NCBI RefSeq assembly: GCF_009935865.1
Contig: NZ_QWEL01000005.1
Span: forward strand, 1 to 64,000
Source of the DNA: Odoribacter sp. Z80
Lineage (GTDB): Bacteria > Bacteroidota > Bacteroidia > Bacteroidales > Marinifilaceae
Length of the DNA: 64,000 nt
Reading direction: 5' to 3'
This document shows, in pieces, positions 42,719-51,913 of this stretch. Position numbers and translations under genes: made by a program. Numbering within the stretch: position 1 is the first letter of the stretch; every line of letters begins with the position of its first letter. The notes under the pieces were generated by a model that worked only from the letters and a program-made list of their open reading frames with translations, ran no database searches and was not told where the DNA came from.

Positions 42719-43290
42719 TATTTCTTTCCTCCAATGTTTGTAGGTTCAGCTTCAGAAATCTGCATGGGGATAACTAATTTCACTGCATCTTGTTGTTCCA
42801 GAGTCAGTTGATCGAAGTTCTTTCCCCATTTTTCGTTGGATTTCATGTTTCTCAGTTCATTATAGGCGGCTGTCAATTGGTCTTGAACAGCGATATACAT
42901 CTCGTAAGATGTGCCTTTGTCACTTTTTAATGAAACAATCCCTTTTGATACCTCTACCGGACCGAAAAGTTCAATCGTTTTGATTTCTTTCTGAGGCAAT
43001 TCTTCACTGTTATTTGGATTCAGAATGAATTCAATGGTTCTGTCCTTCAGAGTAGAAACATCTGCTATATCTCCGTTAATGGATATCTGGTTATCCCGGT
43101 TTACTAATATCTGCAGGATATTCCGCTTTGCATATTTGGGTGCTTCGGTATTATCCGGCTGATAAGGCGGAAGCCGCCGGTACAAACCGGAATCAACGTT
43201 CATGGTTGTTGTTGCAAGAAAGAATGCAAGCAACAGGAACGCAATATCGGCGGTAGAACTCGCATTAATTTCCGGTGTTTTCTTTGGCAT
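42718..43290 (-). CDS. exbD: ExbD/TolR-family proton-channel protein, first copy
   Basis: The 190-residue protein begins MPKKTPEINASSTADIAFLL, with the conserved aspartate in TADIAF at the start of the transmembrane helix (about 13-33). The periplasmic part is larger than in the second ExbD and divergent in sequence, so the two are likely distinct subunits of one complex and not recent duplicates. It lies 38 bp after the small membrane protein gene of the same operon. Confidence 0.9.
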   Translation of the reverse strand: MPKKTPEINASSTADIAFLLLAFFLATTTMNVDSGLYRRLPPYQPDNTEAPKYAKRNILQILVNRDNQISINGDIADVSTLKDRTIEFILNPNNSEELPQKEIKTIELFGPVEVSKGIVSLKSDKGTSYEMYIAVQDQLTAAYNELRNMKSNEKWGKNFDQLTLEQQDAVKLVIPMQISEAEPTNIGGKK

Positions 43291-43328
43291 ATTTCTCTTT
43301 TTTTACTATTCCTCCTGGAATAGGATTA

Positions 43329-43772
43329 TTACATAACTCGTCTGTAAATTTCCGATCCCACGATGGCAAGGATTGCCCCACCAAATAGGATATACATGGT
43401 ATATAAGATCGTATCTGAAAAGATCAGCATGGAAGGTACGTTATCAGTACCCGTATAACCGATCAGTTTCATCGGAGTGCCGTCTGCCAACGCGTATGCA
43501 ACCAGAACAACCACTAAGATTACCAGCAAGCCGACAAAGCTTTTCAAGGCTTCTTTCGGACGAGTAAATAAGCGGATAATCGGGAAAATAGCAGCTGCTA
43601 AAGTTGCGATGCCCAGCAGTATGTAAGCCCAGTTAAGGAATAATGCGGTATAGACCGGTGTCGGATATACTTGATTGGGGATGTTGCCGCCAAACATGAA
43701 TAATCCCAACAATACGACCGTGATTACCAACATTACAACGGTTACAATATTGAGAATCTTCTTGCTATTCAT
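43329..43772 (-). CDS. Small four-helix membrane protein between exbB and exbD
   Basis: The 147-residue protein has four predicted transmembrane helices (about 8-28, 41-63, 75-96, 117-138) and no motif I recognise. It starts 3 bp after the exbB stop and precedes exbD, a conserved position in Bacteroidales ExbB-ExbD-ExbD clusters as far as I know. It may be an accessory subunit or assembly factor of the proton channel. Function is unknown. Confidence 0.75.
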   Translation of the reverse strand: MNSKKILNIVTVVMLVITVVLLGLFMFGGNIPNQVYPTPVYTALFLNWAYILLGIATLAAAIFPIIRLFTRPKEALKSFVGLLVILVVVLVAYALADGTPMKLIGYTGTDNVPSMLIFSDTILYTMYILFGGAILAIVGSEIYRRVM

Positions 43773-43775
43773 TTT

Positions 43776-44570
43776 TTATTTGTTTTTTTGTTCGTATTTA
43801 ATCAGGATATCCAACATGCTTACAGATGCATCTTCCATGTTATTTACGATACCTTCAATTTTTGCAGTACAGTAGTTATAGAAAATCTGAAGAATCATAG
43901 CAACGATCAAACCACCTACGGTTGTAATCAAAGCTACTTTAATACCTCCTGCTACCAATGCCGGACTCATATCTCCTGCTGCCTGGATGTTATCGAATGC
44001 ACCGATCATACCGATTACAGTACCCATAAACCCTAACATCGGAGCCAAAGCGATGAACAAACCGATCCAGGTCAACCCTTTTTCCATCAAACCCATTTGT
44101 ACGGAACCGTAAGATACAACTGATTTTTCAACCATGTCCATACCTTGGTCATATCGTTCCAAACCTTGATAGAAAATGCTGGCTATCGGTCCGCGGGTAT
44201 TACGGCAATATTCTTTTGCTGCTTCCAGGCCGCTGTTGTTCAATGCATCTTCAAAGCCTGCGATGAATTTTTTTGTATTGGTGTCTGAAAGGTTCAGATA
44301 GATAACCCTTTCAATAGCAATAGCCAAACCGAAAATCAAACACAATACAACGGCTGCCATAAATCCGGCACCACCCTCGATGAATTTTTGTTTGATGGCT
44401 GCATGTAACGAAGTACTCTCGATGTCCTCTTCTTCCATGGAAGCAGTAAGTTGTTCGGTTTGCTCCGTTTGTTCTGCAGGTGCTGCAGCTTCTTCTTCCT
44501 GAGCCATTAGTTTTGATGCTCCAATAGTAAGCATTCCAAAAACTGCTATTAGTGCAAATAATTTTCTCAT
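43776..44570 (-). CDS. exbB: MotA/TolQ/ExbB-family proton-channel protein
   Basis: The 264-residue protein begins with a cleavable or anchoring hydrophobic segment (MRKLFALIAVFGMLTIGASK) and an acidic, glutamine-rich linker. Then come three helices of the ExbB/TolQ fold: about 70-90, 165-190 (APMLGFMGTVIGMIGAFDNI) and 205-228 (GGIKVALITTVGGLIVAMIL). The extra N-terminal signal and linker are common in Bacteroidetes ExbB. It is first in the operon exbB-x-exbD-exbD. In the leader a perfect palindrome GTTTGCAAAC lies at 44636-44645. Confidence 0.92.
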   Translation of the reverse strand: MRKLFALIAVFGMLTIGASKLMAQEEEAAAPAEQTEQTEQLTASMEEEDIESTSLHAAIKQKFIEGGAGFMAAVVLCLIFGLAIAIERVIYLNLSDTNTKKFIAGFEDALNNSGLEAAKEYCRNTRGPIASIFYQGLERYDQGMDMVEKSVVSYGSVQMGLMEKGLTWIGLFIALAPMLGFMGTVIGMIGAFDNIQAAGDMSPALVAGGIKVALITTVGGLIVAMILQIFYNYCTAKIEGIVNNMEDASVSMLDILIKYEQKNK

Positions 44571-44697
44571 GATCGCTTTAACTGATTTTTAGTTTATAAA
44601 TAATTAAAATTTAACTCTCAACTCTGAATCGTTCTGTTTGCAAACCTTTGCTATAAGCAGAACACTCCAAAAGACGCGGCAAGTTACAAAAAAAATG

Positions 44698-45741
44698 TTA
44701 AAAGCCAATACGATTTACAGTTATTTCTCCTTTTATGGATGAATTTAAGTATTTTTTTATTTCGTTAGGGTCTGAATAATTTCCCAATAAGTGCATCATT
44801 TTACAAAGTGCTGCTTCGATAGTAATATCGAAGCCGCTTGATACTCCGTAATTTAATAATTCCCTGCTGGTTTCGTACCTGCCCATTTCTACCGTACCTC
44901 CCTGACATTGGGTGACATTATAAATGAGAATACCTTGGTCTGTGGCATGCTTGATTTTTGATAAAAAGGTCCGGTCTGTCGGGGCGTTTCCTGAACCGTA
45001 AGTTTCCAGGATGAGTCCTTTGAGGCCCGGAGTACCAATGACCGAATCAATTAATTCCGGACGAATGCCTGGAAAGAGTTGCAGGATGGCAATGTGCGTA
45101 TCCATCTGGGTATATGCGGTAACCGGTCCTGCTTTCGGGGAGTAGTCAATAGCACCGTAATTATAGTGGATGTGAATCCCGATTTCTGCTAAGGGCGGAT
45201 AATTGAATGCTTGAAAAGCATCAAAACTTTCGGCGTTGATTTTGGTGGTGCGATTGCCACGGAATAATTTTGCTCCAAATAGAATGCATACTTCCGGAAC
45301 AATGGCTTTGCCTTCTAAAGTTGCTGCGGCAATTTCCAGGGCGGCAATCAAGTTCTCCCGTCCGTCTGTACGAATGGTTCCGATGGGTAATTGGGAACCG
45401 GTGAATACCACAGGTTTGGTCAGGTTGCTCAGCATGAAACTGAGGGCTGAAGCTGAATAAGCCATCGTGTCGGTTCCGTGAAGAATCACAAAACCGTCAT
45501 ATTGGTCATATCGTTCAAGAATGATGCGGCACAAATCTGCCCAGATGGAGGGTTGTAAATCCGAGGAGTCAATGATTTCCGGCAAAGTGTAACTGTCTAT
45601 ATTGAAACCGAATTCTTTGATTTCCGGTACTGCTTTTGCAATTTGCTCAAAGTTGAAAGGACATAAAGCTCCGGTTGCCGGATCGTTCACCATACCAATG
45701 GTTCCGCCTGTATATATGATGAGTACAGATTTCGTTGACAT
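44698..45741 (-). CDS. ansA: Type I (cytoplasmic) L-asparaginase
   Basis: The 347-residue enzyme hydrolyses asparagine to aspartate and ammonia. The first catalytic threonine lies in IYTGGTIGMV and the second in LHGTDTMAYSA, with ETYGSGNAP later in the chain. No signal peptide is present, which separates it from the periplasmic type II enzymes, and the length fits type I. It follows the tatD gene by 49 bp on the same strand and is probably co-transcribed with it. Confidence 0.93.
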   Translation of the reverse strand: MSTKSVLIIYTGGTIGMVNDPATGALCPFNFEQIAKAVPEIKEFGFNIDSYTLPEIIDSSDLQPSIWADLCRIILERYDQYDGFVILHGTDTMAYSASALSFMLSNLTKPVVFTGSQLPIGTIRTDGRENLIAALEIAAATLEGKAIVPEVCILFGAKLFRGNRTTKINAESFDAFQAFNYPPLAEIGIHIHYNYGAIDYSPKAGPVTAYTQMDTHIAILQLFPGIRPELIDSVIGTPGLKGLILETYGSGNAPTDRTFLSKIKHATDQGILIYNVTQCQGGTVEMGRYETSRELLNYGVSSGFDITIEAALCKMMHLLGNYSDPNEIKKYLNSSIKGEITVNRIGF

Positions 45742-45790
45742 CTGTTTTTATTTATAAGGTTTGAATATACTCGTGTGTTGTATTTAAGAT

Positions 45791-46558
45791 TTACTCAGTA
45801 TGCAAATTAAATAAATTCATTGCATTTTGAAATGTGATTTCCTCTATTTTTTTTGTTTCTGTTTGGGTGATTTCTGCGATTTTCCGGGCTATGTATGGAA
45901 TGTAGCTGCTTTCATTGCGCTTCCCCCGAAAAGGTTCCGGCGCCAGATAGGGAGAATCCGTTTCCAGGACAATGGAATCCGGGCCTATTTCCCGGAGGGT
46001 ATCTGCCATTTGGCTTTTTTTGAAAGTGACGACTCCTCCTATGCCCAGTAAATATCCCATATCAATGGCTTTGCGTGCTTGTTCTGCATTTCCCGGAAAA
46101 CAGTGGAGGATGCCTCGGCTGTAGGGATGTTTCTTTAAAATATCAAGAACCAGGTCCAGGGAATCGCGGGAATGGATGATTACCGGGCAATTCAAATCTT
46201 GTGCTATACCTAACTGGTGTTCAAAAACTTTGATTTGTTCGTGGTACCAGGTTTTATCCCAATACAGGTCGATGCCGCATTCTCCTATCCCGTAGTAACG
46301 GTGAGTGCCTACCTGTTTTTCTACCAGGGCAAGTTCCTGTTTGAAATTTTCATTGACGGATGTCGGATGCAAACCGGCAAGCGGGAGCATCATTTCGGGA
46401 TACTCGGCTTCCAGGTTCAACATCCTTTCGCGGGATGCGCTGTCAATATCCGGCAGGATAATGTATTTCAGATTGGCGGCTTTTGCTCGCTCTACAACTT
46501 CCTTTCGGTCTTCCCGAAATTCTTCTTCATAAATATGGGAGTGTGTATCAATAAACAT
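45791..46558 (-). CDS. tatD: TatD-family metal-dependent hydrolase
   Basis: The start is set at 46558 (MFIDTHSHIYEEEF), matching the family N terminus; the longer frame adds eight residues that begin at about the transcription start. The 255-residue TIM barrel shows metal ligands in DTHSH, GIGECGID, HSRDSLD, HCFPG and ETDSPYLAP. TatD enzymes are 3'-5' DNA exonucleases linked to repair, and some act as D-aminoacyl-tRNA deacylases or RNases. It is first in a likely two-gene unit with ansA. An approximate -7 box TATTTTCG lies at 46588-46595. Confidence 0.92.
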   Translation of the reverse strand: MFIDTHSHIYEEEFREDRKEVVERAKAANLKYIILPDIDSASRERMLNLEAEYPEMMLPLAGLHPTSVNENFKQELALVEKQVGTHRYYGIGECGIDLYWDKTWYHEQIKVFEHQLGIAQDLNCPVIIHSRDSLDLVLDILKKHPYSRGILHCFPGNAEQARKAIDMGYLLGIGGVVTFKKSQMADTLREIGPDSIVLETDSPYLAPEPFRGKRNESSYIPYIARKIAEITQTETKKIEEITFQNAMNLFNLHTE

Positions 46559-46611
46559 GAATGGAAATTTGGTTGTGTTCAACTACGCGAAAATAATAAA
46601 TAATGGGAATA

Positions 46612-46650
46612 AAAAAACAGGCGTGTGGATTACACGCCTGTTTTGATTTT
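46612..46650. terminator. Terminator of gdhA
   Basis: A perfect 13-bp stem AAAACAGGCGTGT (46614-46626) with ACACGCCTGTTTT (46632-46644), loop GGATT. On the minus strand the stem ends in a T-run, serving gdhA. Confidence 0.8.
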
Positions 46651-46665
46651 ATTGCAGTGTTTGAG

Positions 46666-48000
46666 TTATACGTGTCCTTGGGCACACATAGCTTCTGCAA
46701 CCTTGATGAAGCCGCCGATGTTGGCTCCTTTTACGTAGTCAATCTTGTCGCCATCCTTACCGAATTTAACGCAGGTATCATGGATGTCTTTCATGATTTG
46801 GGACAGTTTTTGGTCAACTTCTTCTGCAGTCCAGCTGTAACGCATGGAGTTCTGGCTCATTTCCAGACCCGATACGGCAACACCGCCGGCATTGGCAGCC
46901 TTACCCGGAGCGAAAGTGATGTGAGAGTTCAGGTAGCGAACAGCTTCTGCTGTACATCCCATATTGGATGTTTCTACTACCATCTGGCAACCGTTGGCAA
47001 CCAATTGTTTTGCATCGTCTTCGTTCAATTCGTTCTGGATAGCACACGGGAATGCGATGTCGCATTTTACTTCCCACGGTTTTTTCTTAGCGAAGAATTT
47101 GGCACCGAATTTCTTGGCATACGGTTCAACTACATCATTGTTGCTGGCACGCAATTCCAACATGTAGTTCACACCTTCCTGGGTGATGCCTTTTTCGTCA
47201 TAGATATATCCGTCCGGACCTGAAATAGTTACCAATTTAGCTCCCAGCTGAACGAGTTTCTGTGCAGCACCCCAGGCAACATTACCGAATCCGGAGATGG
47301 CAACGGTTTTACCTTTGATGTCCTGACCTTTTTCTTTCAGCATGTGTTGTGCAAAATAGACCGTTCCGTAACCGGTAGCTTCCGGACGTACGCGTGAACC
47401 ACCGAATTCTCTGTTCTTTCCGGTCAGTACTCCTACGAACTCATTGCGGATTCTTTTGTATTGTCCGAACAGATAACCGATTTCACGACCGCCGACACCG
47501 ATGTCACCGGCAGGTACGTCTGTGTCCGGACCGATGTGTTTGCACAGTTCAGTCATGAAACTCTGGCAGAACCGCATAACTTCGTTGTCAGATTTTCCTT
47601 TCGGATTGAAATCAGAACCTCCTTTACCTCCACCCATAGGTAAGGTTGTCAGGGAGTTTTTAAAAGTTTGTTCAAATCCTAAGAATTTTAAACCGCCTAA
47701 AGTAACGGACGGATGGAAGCGCAGACCTCCTTTGTACGGTCCGATAGCACTGTTGAACTGTACCCGGTAACCCCTGTTGATTTGAACTTCTCCTTTATCA
47801 TCAATCCAAGGAACCCTGAACATGATAACTCTTTCCGGCTCTACCATTTTTTCCAATATTTTATTGGCTTTATATTTCGGATTAGCCTGATAGGTATCCC
47901 ATACAGTTTCAATAACTTCTTCTACAGCCTGGTGGAATTCTGCTTCACCAACTGTTTTTGCCTTTAAGGCATCCATGAATTCTTTAATTTCTGGTCTCAT
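46666..48000 (-). CDS. gdhA: Glutamate dehydrogenase, hexameric NADP-type
   Basis: The 444-residue enzyme interconverts 2-oxoglutarate plus ammonia and glutamate. It shows PMGGGKGGSDFNPKGKSDNE with the catalytic lysine, DVPAGDIGVGGREIGYLFG, and the nucleotide fold glycines in AISGFGNVAWGAAQ. Length and sequence fit the class I hexameric type, which is usually NADPH-linked and biosynthetic. Together with glnA it handles ammonium assimilation. The promoter carries both boxes within a repeated sequence at 48042-48078. Confidence 0.96.
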   Translation of the reverse strand: MRPEIKEFMDALKAKTVGEAEFHQAVEEVIETVWDTYQANPKYKANKILEKMVEPERVIMFRVPWIDDKGEVQINRGYRVQFNSAIGPYKGGLRFHPSVTLGGLKFLGFEQTFKNSLTTLPMGGGKGGSDFNPKGKSDNEVMRFCQSFMTELCKHIGPDTDVPAGDIGVGGREIGYLFGQYKRIRNEFVGVLTGKNREFGGSRVRPEATGYGTVYFAQHMLKEKGQDIKGKTVAISGFGNVAWGAAQKLVQLGAKLVTISGPDGYIYDEKGITQEGVNYMLELRASNNDVVEPYAKKFGAKFFAKKKPWEVKCDIAFPCAIQNELNEDDAKQLVANGCQMVVETSNMGCTAEAVRYLNSHITFAPGKAANAGGVAVSGLEMSQNSMRYSWTAEEVDQKLSQIMKDIHDTCVKFGKDGDKIDYVKGANIGGFIKVAEAMCAQGHV

Positions 48001-48045
48001 TGATATCGTTTTTTAGTATGAGTTTCTTCAAACGTTTTCGAATCC

Positions 48046-48075
48046 CAAAATTATTTAATTATTTATTATCCCAAA
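48046..48075 (-). promoter_or_regulatory. Promoter of gdhA
   Basis: On the minus strand the -7 box TAATTTTG is at 48053-48046 and a TTTG is at 48075-48072, 18 bp apart. Both boxes lie in copies of an 11-bp direct repeat (plus strand ATCCCAAAATT at 48042 and 48068). Confidence 0.6.
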
Positions 48076-48162
48076 ATTTTTTAGCCTTATTTTTTCATTA
48101 AATAAGTTTGTGTTTTGCTTTCAGATTGTTAGTGAAAAAACTGGCTTGCTAAAAATCTGTTA

Positions 48163-49281
48163 TCAATTTGCCAGGGCGTATTTTTTTCCCGGCAGGGCTA
48201 AAATTTTTCCTTCCAGTTCCAGTTGTAATAAAAGAGCAGAGAGTTCTCCCGGGGGAATGGACATGCATTGATGCAGTTCGTCAATGTGGGTGTCTCCGTG
48301 TTCTTTTAATACGGCCAGCAGAATGGTTTCTTTTTCTGAGGTATCAAAGAATTCTAAATGAATTTGTTGGGGATGTTCCCGGGAGATAGGGAAATTCAGG
48401 ATGCGGGCAATGTCGGTGGCATTATCTATTAGAGCGGCAGTGTTTTCTTTTATCAAAAGATTGCAGCCGGAAGAATAGGGATCTTCTGGGCGGCCCGGCA
48501 AGGCCATGACTTCCCGGTTATAGGACAGGGCGAGACGGGCGGTCGACATGGCCCCTCCTTTTTGGGCTGATTCCGCAATCAGGGTGGCATGGCAAAGACC
48601 GGCAATAATCCGGTTACGGCGCAGGAAATTCACCGGGTGTATGGGAGCTGTACAGGGAAATTCACTGAGTAAAGCCCCTCCGGAGTTCAGGATGTTTTCA
48701 GCGAGATTTTTGTGGGAAGCCGGATAAATCATATGTAATCCGTGTCCCAGTACCGCAAAAGTGGGTAGTCCGTGTTTCAGGCTTGCTCTGTGGGCTGATG
48801 CGTCAATGCCATAAGCTAACCCACTGACGATAACCGGCCGGAAGTTCAGGGCACATAATTCAGCTATGAGATTTTCTACGCGTGTCTGGCAACGGGAAGA
48901 AGCGTGGCGTGTTCCTACGATAGCCAGATATTTATTGGAGTCCGGGGAGGTGAACTTTCCTTTGTAATAAAATACCAAGGGAGCATCTTCACATTGTTTC
49001 AGTAATTCAGGATAATGATGGTGTTCTATGGAGCAAATCCGGATGTCGTGCTTTTCTATTTCTGCCATTTCTTTTTTTGCTTTGGTCAAAGCAGTTTTGC
49101 GGTCGAATAGGTTGGCAGAAATATGGAGTGTTTTATATAAAGAAGATAAAGCTTTGTCGCTTTCTTCAAAAAAGCCTTCAATGCCTCCGCATTTTTCCAC
49201 CAACGGGAGGCACAAGTTGCTGTTCAGCCGGGGGATGAAGCTTGTTGCGATGAATGCCTGTGCAGAACTCTCGGTTTTCAT
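48163..49281 (-). CDS. dprA: DNA-processing protein DprA
   Basis: The start is set at 49281 (MKTESSAQAFIATSF); the longer start at 49311 coincides with the -7 box at 49309-49316. The 372-residue protein has an N-terminal helix-hairpin-helix/SAM-like part, a Rossmann-like DprA domain with VGTRHASSR, SGLAYGIDASAHRASL and ALPGRPEDPYSSGCN, and a C-terminal winged helix (GDTHIDELHQCMSI). DprA loads RecA on incoming single-stranded DNA in transformation and is conserved even where natural competence is not known. Confidence 0.94.
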   Translation of the reverse strand: MKTESSAQAFIATSFIPRLNSNLCLPLVEKCGGIEGFFEESDKALSSLYKTLHISANLFDRKTALTKAKKEMAEIEKHDIRICSIEHHHYPELLKQCEDAPLVFYYKGKFTSPDSNKYLAIVGTRHASSRCQTRVENLIAELCALNFRPVIVSGLAYGIDASAHRASLKHGLPTFAVLGHGLHMIYPASHKNLAENILNSGGALLSEFPCTAPIHPVNFLRRNRIIAGLCHATLIAESAQKGGAMSTARLALSYNREVMALPGRPEDPYSSGCNLLIKENTAALIDNATDIARILNFPISREHPQQIHLEFFDTSEKETILLAVLKEHGDTHIDELHQCMSIPPGELSALLLQLELEGKILALPGKKYALAN

Positions 49282-49308
49282 AAAATCAGTGTTGAAGGTG
49301 GATATAAA

Positions 49309-49316
49309 CAAATTTA
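49309..49316 (-). promoter_or_regulatory. -7 box of dprA
   Basis: The minus strand reads TAAATTTG, an exact TAnnTTTG match. It overlaps the longer possible dprA start, which it therefore excludes. Confidence 0.55.
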
Positions 49317-49598
49317 CAATATTTAATCCGGACAGGCAATTTTTATTTTGGTATTTATATACATCTTTACAATTAACCCATGATTATTTTTTTCCTTTCT
49401 TCGGTGAAAACCATTCCGGGCTTGCTTCCGGCAGTATAACGTTTGAACGTTTGATGCAAGGGGAATGGATTGGAGCTGAAGGACCGGATAACATGACAAA
49501 AGAATGCCGGCATGCAGGGTGAGCATATATAAAATACTTTTATTATAATTTGGTTAAAGGGGATTTTCCGAAGAATTGGAGTTTTAGCGATTACTTCG

Positions 49599-49606
49599 TA
49601 TTTTTG
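49599..49606 (+). promoter_or_regulatory. -7 box of aroB
   Basis: TATTTTTG matches TAnnTTTG, 15 bp before the aroB ATG, implying a very short leader. Confidence 0.5.
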
Positions 49607-49621
49607 TAAAAATTTCCGATT

Positions 49622-50656
49622 ATGAATCATATTGTTTTTACCCGGGAAAGTGCTGTTGCCATAAGGAATGAGCTGAAAGAAGTGCAATGTTCCGATGTGT
49701 TTGTTTTAGTGGATAATAATAGCCGTAATTATTGTCTGAACAGTCTGAATTTAGGAGCCGTTCCTGTGGAACATATTATAACCATAGCCGAAGGGGAACA
49801 TAACAAATCATTGGAAAGTGTTTCTTATATTTGGCAAGTGCTATCGGAGCAGGGGGCCAGACGTAATTCCGTTTTGGTAAATGTTGGAGGAGGAGTAATT
49901 ACAGATATCGGAGGTTTTGCTGCTTCTTGTTTTAAAAGAGGAATCCGGTGTGTAAATGTCCCGACTACTTTGTTGGCTCAGGTAGATGCTTCGGTGGGGG
50001 GAAAAACCGGCATTAATTTTAATGGGTTGAAAAATGAAATCGGCACTTTTTCCATACCGGAATGTGTCATTATAGATAATTCGTTTTTGTCTTCCTTGCC
50101 TCAAAGACAGATATTGTCCGGTTTTGCGGAAATGTTGAAACATGCCTTGTTGGCTGACGAAGAACACCTGGCGGAAGTAATGCAAGCCGATTTGAAAAAA
50201 ACAGAAGAGAGCAGTTTTTTGGATTTGATCCGGAAATCGGTTGCTGTAAAAGCTGCGGTTGTTGAAAGTGACCCCCGGGAAAAGGGATTGAGAAAAGCTT
50301 TAAATTTCGGACATACAATCGGGCATGCCATTGAGAGCATGGCTATCCGGAAAGGTCTGCAGATTTATCATGGGGATGCTGTTGCTTACGGTATGATTGC
50401 GGAGCTTTTCCTTTCTGTGCGCAAATTGGGATTTTCCGGGAACCATTTTGAGTGTGTGAAGCATTTTATCCGGGAAAATTATCCGGTTTATCATTCCGTA
50501 GGAGCGGGAGAAGAACTATATGAACTGATGTTGCATGATAAGAAGAACGAAAGGAATGGTGTTAATTTTACTTTATTGCGCCATTTCGGAGAGATAGAAA
50601 TTGACCAATATTGCACGAAAGAGGAAATCTTTGAAGCATTGGAACAATTAACCTGA
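49622..50656 (+). CDS. aroB: 3-dehydroquinate synthase
   Basis: The 344-residue enzyme makes 3-dehydroquinate from DAHP in the shikimate pathway, using NAD and a metal. Motifs are VGGGVITDIGGFAAS (NAD site), VPTTLLAQVDASVGGKTGIN (catalytic lysine region), GFAEMLKHALL and NFGHTIGHAIE with metal-binding histidines. Length matches the family, slightly short. It is first in an apparent operon with aroA, whose start lies 7 bp after its stop. Confidence 0.95.
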   Translation: MNHIVFTRESAVAIRNELKEVQCSDVFVLVDNNSRNYCLNSLNLGAVPVEHIITIAEGEHNKSLESVSYIWQVLSEQGARRNSVLVNVGGGVITDIGGFAASCFKRGIRCVNVPTTLLAQVDASVGGKTGINFNGLKNEIGTFSIPECVIIDNSFLSSLPQRQILSGFAEMLKHALLADEEHLAEVMQADLKKTEESSFLDLIRKSVAVKAAVVESDPREKGLRKALNFGHTIGHAIESMAIRKGLQIYHGDAVAYGMIAELFLSVRKLGFSGNHFECVKHFIRENYPVYHSVGAGEELYELMLHDKKNERNGVNFTLLRHFGEIEIDQYCTKEEIFEALEQLT

Positions 50657-50663
50657 GGCTGGA

Positions 50664-51890
50664 ATGAACATCTCCCTGAATCTGAGAAAAGAGAACATAT
50701 ATGGGCGGGTAAATTTGCCGGCTTCAAAGAGTATTTCTAACCGGGTGTTGATTATCAATGCGTTGGCTGATAGTAGTTTGCCGGTGGGAAATTTGTCTGA
50801 TTGCGATGATACGAAGAGTATGCTCCGTGTGTTGCAGTCGGAAGAAAACAGTTTCGATATAGGGCATGCAGGTACTGCTATGCGTTTTCTGACGGCCTAT
50901 CTGTCGAAAATTATGGGTCGGTGGGAATTGACAGGCTCGGAGAGGATGAAGCAACGGCCTATCGGTGTATTGGTAGAGGCTTTAAATCAATTGGGGGCCC
51001 GCATAGAATATGCGGAGCAGCCTGGTTTCCCTCCGTTGCGGATTTATGGTTCCCGTCTTGTGGGAGGGGCCCTGGAGATACCCGCTTCTGTAAGCAGCCA
51101 ATATATTTCGGCCTTGATGATGATTGCTCCCTATATGGAGAAAGGATTGACGCTTTACCTTACGGGGAAAGTGGTCTCCGGTACGTATATTGATATGACT
51201 GCCGGGATTATGCAGGAGTTTGGAGTTGACGTGATACGTCGGGGAGCTGAAATCCGAATCGCTCCGGGAGCGTATACTCCTGTTCCCTACCGGGTGGAGG
51301 CCGATTGGAGCGCTGCTTCTTATTTCTATGAATTGCTGGCTATTGCAGACAACGGCAGAATTCGGATGGAAGGATTGAGCCGGCAAAGCAGACAGGGGGA
51401 TTCCCGCCAGGTGGAGGTGTGGGAAAAGTTGGGGGTAAATACTTCTTTTGAGGAAGGAGGAGTTGTCCTGACTAAAGGGGGAGCGCCGGCTTCTTGTCTG
51501 GAATATAATTTTGTGGAAATGCCTGATTTGGTACAGTCTTTTGCCGTTGCTTGTTGTATGATGGATATACCGTTCGCTTTTCGTGGAATAGAAACTTTAC
51601 GGATTAAAGAAACCGACCGAATCCGGGCCTTGACGGATGAGTTGCGCCGGTTGGGTTTTGTATTGAAAGCGGAAGGAAATAACTGTTTGTTGTGGGAAGG
51701 AGCAAAGTGTGAGGCGGATTTGCGGGTGGAGATTCAGACTTATCACGACCACCGTATGGCGATGGCTTTTGCTCCGGCTGCTTTGAAATATCCGGATATG
51801 GTCATTGCAGATAAAGAGGTGGTGACAAAATCTTTTCCCGGCTATTGGGAAGAATTACATAAATGTGCCGGCGTGAATTTGAAATGCTGA
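50664..51890 (+). CDS. aroA: 3-phosphoshikimate 1-carboxyvinyltransferase (EPSP synthase)
   Basis: The 408-residue enzyme joins phosphoenolpyruvate and shikimate 3-phosphate. It shows LPASKSISNRVLIINAL (substrate lysine and serine), HAGTAMRFLTAYL in place of the common GNAGTAMR, RPIGVLVEAL, a SSQYISALMM segment, KETDRIRALTDEL and DHRMAMAFAPAAL. It follows aroB closely. The HAGTAMRFLTA form fits Bacteroidetes enzymes and class II-like variation at the glyphosate-site loop, which I cannot test. Confidence 0.94.
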   Translation: MNISLNLRKENIYGRVNLPASKSISNRVLIINALADSSLPVGNLSDCDDTKSMLRVLQSEENSFDIGHAGTAMRFLTAYLSKIMGRWELTGSERMKQRPIGVLVEALNQLGARIEYAEQPGFPPLRIYGSRLVGGALEIPASVSSQYISALMMIAPYMEKGLTLYLTGKVVSGTYIDMTAGIMQEFGVDVIRRGAEIRIAPGAYTPVPYRVEADWSAASYFYELLAIADNGRIRMEGLSRQSRQGDSRQVEVWEKLGVNTSFEEGGVVLTKGGAPASCLEYNFVEMPDLVQSFAVACCMMDIPFAFRGIETLRIKETDRIRALTDELRRLGFVLKAEGNNCLLWEGAKCEADLRVEIQTYHDHRMAMAFAPAALKYPDMVIADKEVVTKSFPGYWEELHKCAGVNLKC

Positions 51891-51913
51891 TTCGGTCTGA
51901 AATGATTATTGCT

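Larger units (their letters stand above)
49282..49621. other. Divergent intergenic region between dprA and aroB
   Basis: It holds the dprA promoter box on the left and a TATTTTTG -7 box for aroB at 49599-49606 on the right. Nothing else in it looks functional to me; open frames across it have no family resemblance. Confidence 0.45.

Noticed and set aside
46603-47223. 206-residue open frame antisense to gdhA
   Set aside because: It is a shadow of gdhA and begins inside the gdhA terminator.
48042-48078. Direct repeat ATCCCAAAATT before gdhA considered as an operator pair
   Set aside because: The two copies coincide with the -7 and -33 promoter boxes, which explains the similarity.
49028-49522. 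164-residue open frame antisense to the start of dprA
   Set aside because: It overlaps the dprA coding region and promoter and resembles no family.
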